Made by a program: the position numbers and the translations under genes
Source: Bacteroidales bacterium
GTDB lineage: Bacteria; Bacteroidota; Bacteroidia; Bacteroidales; UBA932
Direction: 5' to 3'
Assembly (NCBI GenBank): GCA_022648685.1
Contig: JALCMW010000001.1
Coordinates: 1 to 64,000 of the forward strand
DNA: 64,000 nucleotides
Notes under the pieces: generated by a model
What the model was told of the DNA's origin: nothing
Seen by the model: only the letters and a program-made list of their open reading frames with translations
Databases searched by the model: none
Shown: positions 61,059 to 64,000 of the stretch, piece by piece
How the letters are laid out: every line of letters starts with the position of its first letter
Position numbering within the stretch: position 1 is the first letter of the stretch

Positions 61059-61550
61059 ATGAATATACTGGACGTCATACTGATAATTTGCTTCATTCCT
61101 CCTGTAATCAAGGGGTTTGCAAAAGGGTTCATTTCCCAGGCGGCAGGCTTGCTGGCCCTTGTAATCGGCGTATGGCTGTCATTCAAATTCACAAATCTGA
61201 TCTGCGACTGGCTTTCCCTGTACATACATGCTTCAAAGACCATTCTTTACATCATAGCATTCGTACTGATACTAGGAATAGTCTACATGGGTTTCCTTTT
61301 ACTGGGCAGGCTTCTGCGTGCGGGAATCAAGATCATCCTGCTCGGATGGCTGGACAAACTCCTCGGACTTCTGTTCGCCGCTTTCAAAGTTTCCCTCGTA
61401 TTGGGGCTGCTCATAATCCTTTTCAATACTTTAAACACGAAATTCAATTTGGTGAACGCCGATATTTTAAACAATTCATTGTTATATAATCCATTGAAAA
61501 ACTTTGCGTACACCATATTTCCATATTTGAAATTATTTTTATTCAAATGA
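61059..61550 (+). CDS. CvpA-family membrane protein
   Basis: 163 residues. Four hydrophobic segments: ILDVILIICFIPPVIKGFAKG (with typical CvpA start), AAGLLALVIGVWLSFKF, ILYIIAFVLILGIVYMGFLLLG, and LLGLLFAAFKVSLVLGLLIILF. The family is tied to colicin V export and envelope maintenance; exact role unknown. Overlaps tsaB by ATGA. Confidence 0.85.
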   Translation: MNILDVILIICFIPPVIKGFAKGFISQAAGLLALVIGVWLSFKFTNLICDWLSLYIHASKTILYIIAFVLILGIVYMGFLLLGRLLRAGIKIILLGWLDKLLGLLFAAFKVSLVLGLLIILFNTLNTKFNLVNADILNNSLLYNPLKNFAYTIFPYLKLFLFK

Positions 61551-62239
61551 TACGAATCATTCTTATTGAAACTTCAACCGCAATGACTTCGGTGGCACTG
61601 GCCGAAGACGGGAAAATAACGGCTTATAAGGAAAGCAGCGAAATGAGGGAACAAGCCGCACTTACGGCTCCTTTCATCAAAGAAATACTTGACGGGAAAG
61701 GCCTTACCGTAAAAGATTGCACGGCTGTCTGCGTCAGCAAAGGCCCGGGATCATACACGGGACTTAGAGTGGGAGTTTCCACAGCCAAGGGTTTGTGTTT
61801 CGGCGCCGGAATCGGACTACTGTCCGTCGGAACGCTGGATACGCTCGTTTGGCAGGCCATCGACGGGAATCTTCTTCCGGAAGGCTGCAAATATATCGTT
61901 CCCATGATAGACGCCCGCAGAATGGAAGTATATACTTCGGTTTTCACACCTGACGGGAAACAAATCACGGAAACAGAGCCGAAGGTAATAGACCCTGAAA
62001 GTTTCTGCAAGGAATTGCAGGAAGGGCCCGTGCTGTTCATAGGTGACGGGGCGGCGAAATGTTCGGAAATTCTGAAAAGCGGCAACGCTTTTTTCTGCAA
62101 CTGCAATCCGAAAGCCTCTTCGATGTTGAAACCGGCATTAGCAATGCTGGACGAAAAACGGTTCGAAGATGTCGCCTACTTCGAACCGTTCTATCTAAAG
62201 CAATTTATTCCGACCGTCAGCCGCCACAAAGTGTTTTGA
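61547..62239 (+). CDS. tsaB: tRNA t6A modification protein TsaB
   Basis: 230 residues. ILIETSTAMTSVALAEDGKI at the start, then CVSKGPGSYTGLRVGVSTAKGLC, the YeaZ/TsaB signature. With TsaD and TsaE it makes N6-threonylcarbamoyladenosine at position 37 of ANN-decoding tRNAs. Ends 22 nt from the convergent lipoprotein gene, with no obvious terminator between them. Confidence 0.93.
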   Translation: MIRIILIETSTAMTSVALAEDGKITAYKESSEMREQAALTAPFIKEILDGKGLTVKDCTAVCVSKGPGSYTGLRVGVSTAKGLCFGAGIGLLSVGTLDTLVWQAIDGNLLPEGCKYIVPMIDARRMEVYTSVFTPDGKQITETEPKVIDPESFCKELQEGPVLFIGDGAAKCSEILKSGNAFFCNCNPKASSMLKPALAMLDEKRFEDVAYFEPFYLKQFIPTVSRHKVF

Positions 62240-62261
62240 AAAACTTTGCGAATCATGCGAA

Positions 62262-63413
62262 TCAAAAGAGTCCGGCCAAAGTCTTTTCCAGCGATTTTCC
62301 GGTTTCGGTTTTTCCTCCGGTGAGATTGTCACCCTTCAAGAAATATGTTACCGGCAATTTGCTCAAATTATACAGAGTGACTGCAGGGGATTGATTTCCA
62401 AGCCCGTCGCAGACGTTTATCCACGGAAGTTCCTGGTTCTTCACGACTGAAGCCCATAAGCCTTTGTCGGAATCGATTCCGACCTGATATATTTCAAGGC
62501 CCTTGTCATGGTATTTATCATACAACGGCTTTATCACATCAAGGTTATACATCTTCTCGGATGGGTCCGAAGCCGACCAGAATTGTATCATAACGACCTT
62601 TGACTTTACTTCGCTCAAGCTTACTTTATTGCCATTGATATCAGGAAGCGTAAGATCCGGATAAGAAAGTTGTTCGGCATCCTTTAGCCTGATTCCCATG
62701 TTCAGAAGCTTGCCGCGCCTTTCGGCTTCTTTTCTCAAAGCCTTCACATATTCCGACTTCGGATATATGGCGGAAAGGGAATCGGTGATATTGTTGAAAT
62801 GTATGGCATCGGTCTGCTGGCTGAAAACCGGGAAATTCTCATTTATACTCTGATATAATACGGGAATGCAGGTCATTGAATGCGAATTCTGAATTATATA
62901 CCTTATCCTGCTCCTGTAATAATCGATATATTGTTTGGAAAGATCCTTTTGTACGGATTTGGCTTCATCCGAAGAAGGATCGAGCCCGCTTAGCATAGAC
63001 GAAGTCGCGGCAAATTTGTCCATGAAATCGGAATAATCCTTTTCCACTTCCTGGAGCTTATTGCTTTCTTCCGAACCTTCCACGGAATATGACCCGAGAG
63101 TATCGGAAGTGACCTTGACATTGTCTCCCCTGTCCAGAAGAAGCGATGCTATTTTCGTATCTTTGTAAAACAGATAAATGAATTCAGGCTGACCTTTTGC
63201 TATCTCTGTCTTGTAATAATAGCCTCCGTCCTTGTCTGTATCCACCGTATCAAGAATCTTATAATTATTGATATCCAGAAGCTTTACAACGACTTCCGAA
63301 CCCGGGGCATCAGACAGTGTTCCTTCGATTCTGGCCGAATGGCAACAAGAAGTGAAGGCCGCCGAAGCTGCTGCCGCGGCAATGAACAATACGGAAAATC
63401 TAAAGTTTTTCAT
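62262..63413 (-). CDS. Thioredoxin-fold lipoprotein lacking the CxxC motif
   Basis: 383 residues from ATG 63413; the TTG upstream is inside HIT. Signal peptide with lipobox-like FTSC (Cys about 23). DUF4369-like N-terminal domain (RIEGTLSDAPGSEVVVKLLD), helical middle, and AhpC/TSA-type C-terminal domain LTLPDINGNKVSLSEVKSKVVMIQFWSASDPSEKM. The redox motif WCxxC is replaced by WSASD, so it cannot be a disulfide oxidoreductase. It keeps the cis-Pro (KLPVTYFL). Confidence 0.85.
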   Translation of the reverse strand: MKNFRFSVLFIAAAAASAAFTSCCHSARIEGTLSDAPGSEVVVKLLDINNYKILDTVDTDKDGGYYYKTEIAKGQPEFIYLFYKDTKIASLLLDRGDNVKVTSDTLGSYSVEGSEESNKLQEVEKDYSDFMDKFAATSSMLSGLDPSSDEAKSVQKDLSKQYIDYYRSRIRYIIQNSHSMTCIPVLYQSINENFPVFSQQTDAIHFNNITDSLSAIYPKSEYVKALRKEAERRGKLLNMGIRLKDAEQLSYPDLTLPDINGNKVSLSEVKSKVVMIQFWSASDPSEKMYNLDVIKPLYDKYHDKGLEIYQVGIDSDKGLWASVVKNQELPWINVCDGLGNQSPAVTLYNLSKLPVTYFLKGDNLTGGKTETGKSLEKTLAGLF

Positions 63414-63804
63414 ATTCACTGTTGATTGATGCAGCAATCTGTTTATATTCTTCGGCCGTCAGCCTTATCCTGTCATTCCTGAAATTCAGATCTTCTTCAC
63501 TATTGAGCGGAACGAGATGTATATGGGCATGGGGAACTTCAAGGCCTAGTACGCAAACCCCAACCCTGGCACAAGGTACGGCAGCTTTCATTGCTACAGC
63601 CACCTTTTTCGCGAAAGCCCACAATCCGAGATATGTTTTCTCGTCAAGGTGGAAAATATAATCATCCTCCACATTCTTCGGAATCACCAAAGTATGCCCT
63701 TTCACAAGAGGATTGTTATCAAGGAATGCGTAAAACTGATCATTTTCCGCCACCTTGTAAGAAGGAATTTCGCCTCTTGCGATTTTTGTGAAAATTGTCG
63801 CCAT
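63400..63804 (-). CDS. HIT-family (histidine triad) nucleotide hydrolase
   Basis: 134 residues. TIFTKIARGEIPSYKVAEND at the start, GHTLVIPKNV, and the triad VPHAHIHLVPL (H-x-H-x-H). Hint-type proteins hydrolyse AMP-linked compounds. Overlaps the lipoprotein gene start by 14 nt and follows greA by 6 nt: greA-hit-lipoprotein operon. Confidence 0.93.
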   Translation of the reverse strand: MATIFTKIARGEIPSYKVAENDQFYAFLDNNPLVKGHTLVIPKNVEDDYIFHLDEKTYLGLWAFAKKVAVAMKAAVPCARVGVCVLGLEVPHAHIHLVPLNSEEDLNFRNDRIRLTAEEYKQIAASINSEYEKL

Positions 63805-63810
63805 ATTATT

Positions 63811-64000
63811 TTAAAGTGATATGTCCAATATTTTGAATTTCATGACACCGGAAGGGACGGTCGCTTCTACAGTCTCCCCTTTCGAATGCCCTATCAAGGC
63901 TTTTCCGATCGGGGTCGTCGCCGCTAGCTTTCCTTTCGAAAAATCCGCCTCGGTTTCCCCTACCAAAGTGAATTCCATTATCTGTTTGTTGGAAAGATTC
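63811..64000 (-). CDS. greA: Transcription elongation factor GreA, 3' part
   Basis: The window ends inside the gene; 62 codons plus stop are visible (stop TAA at 63811-63813). The C-terminal domain is typical: FTLVGETEADFSKGKLAATT, then PIGKALIGHSKGETVEATVPSG and MKFKILDIS. GreA rescues backtracked RNA polymerase. Confidence 0.93.
   Translation of the reverse strand, partial: NLSNKQIMEFTLVGETEADFSKGKLAATTPIGKALIGHSKGETVEATVPSGVMKFKILDISL

Overview
The window reads as chromosomal DNA of a Bacteroidales (Bacteroidetes) bacterium carrying one integrated element of about 48.4 kb. Evidence for the host: promoters of the Bacteroidetes type (TTTG, about 19-21 nt, TAnnTTTG), the gene set ileS / cysteine-poor DksA-TraR / lspA, a 1148-residue IleS, and RteC-type and IntDOT-like proteins in the element. 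Species cannot be named from the sequence alone.

Layout. 1-255 is host DNA that originally followed a tRNA-Ser gene. The element runs from a 13-bp direct repeat at 256-268 to its second copy at 48646-48658, which is the 3' end of the intact tRNA-Ser(TGA). Both ends carry clusters of GTCTC/GAGAC and GGTTAC motifs, probably integrase arm sites, and the tyrosine integrase (46960-48300) sits next to the tRNA. Inside the element are: (a) 556-13190, a tightly packed nine-gene minus-strand operon that looks like a composite anti-phage system: type III Mod and Res, a small protein, a DndD-like SMC ATPase, a HerA ATPase with a DndE-like N terminus, a GIY-YIG nuclease, an AAA-TOPRIM (OLD-like) ATPase, a ParB-like protein and a D12 adenine methylase; (b) 13.2-17.9 kb, control and replication: an RteC-like gene broken at an A9 run, a HTH protein, an initiator-like gene containing iterons and an AT-rich stretch (probable origin), a DnaC-like loader, HNH and a second tyrosine recombinase; (c) 18.2-45.4 kb, an HK97-type siphovirus morphogenesis cluster (TerS, TerL, portal, protease, capsid, connectors, tail tube, tape measure, fibres, lysis genes, a second Dam); (d) 45.6-46.9 kb, a complete SAM synthetase gene (metK). 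The size and gene content fit a prophage that could package the defence operon with its own genome.

Two spots in the structural region hold inserted cargo. Between terL and portal, an AT-rich pair (unknown 258-aa protein plus PIN protein) with its own terminator lies between two paralogous copies of a small phage gene. Between dam and the first big tail gene, a DUF4143-type ATPase and a DUF262/DUF1524 (GmrSD-like) gene are separated and flanked by partial copies of the 3' end and terminator of a DUF4314-like gene. The right edges of the two loci share an identical 24-bp sequence, so the cargo probably arrives by recombination at short conserved seams between phage genes.

48.7-64.0 kb is host: tRNA-Ser with a textbook promoter, a degenerate 43-bp tandem repeat, a seven-gene TetR-controlled ABC export operon, an intergenic region with a possible small RNA and a 17-18 bp repeat array, then lspA-dksA-ileS, cvpA-tsaB, a thioredoxin-fold lipoprotein, a HIT protein and the 3' part of greA.

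How it may work together: the element protects its host with the nine-gene operon and the two cargo loci, while metK could keep SAM available for the three adenine methylases that it encodes. These functional links are inference. Gene calls rest on motifs read by eye; no database search was possible.
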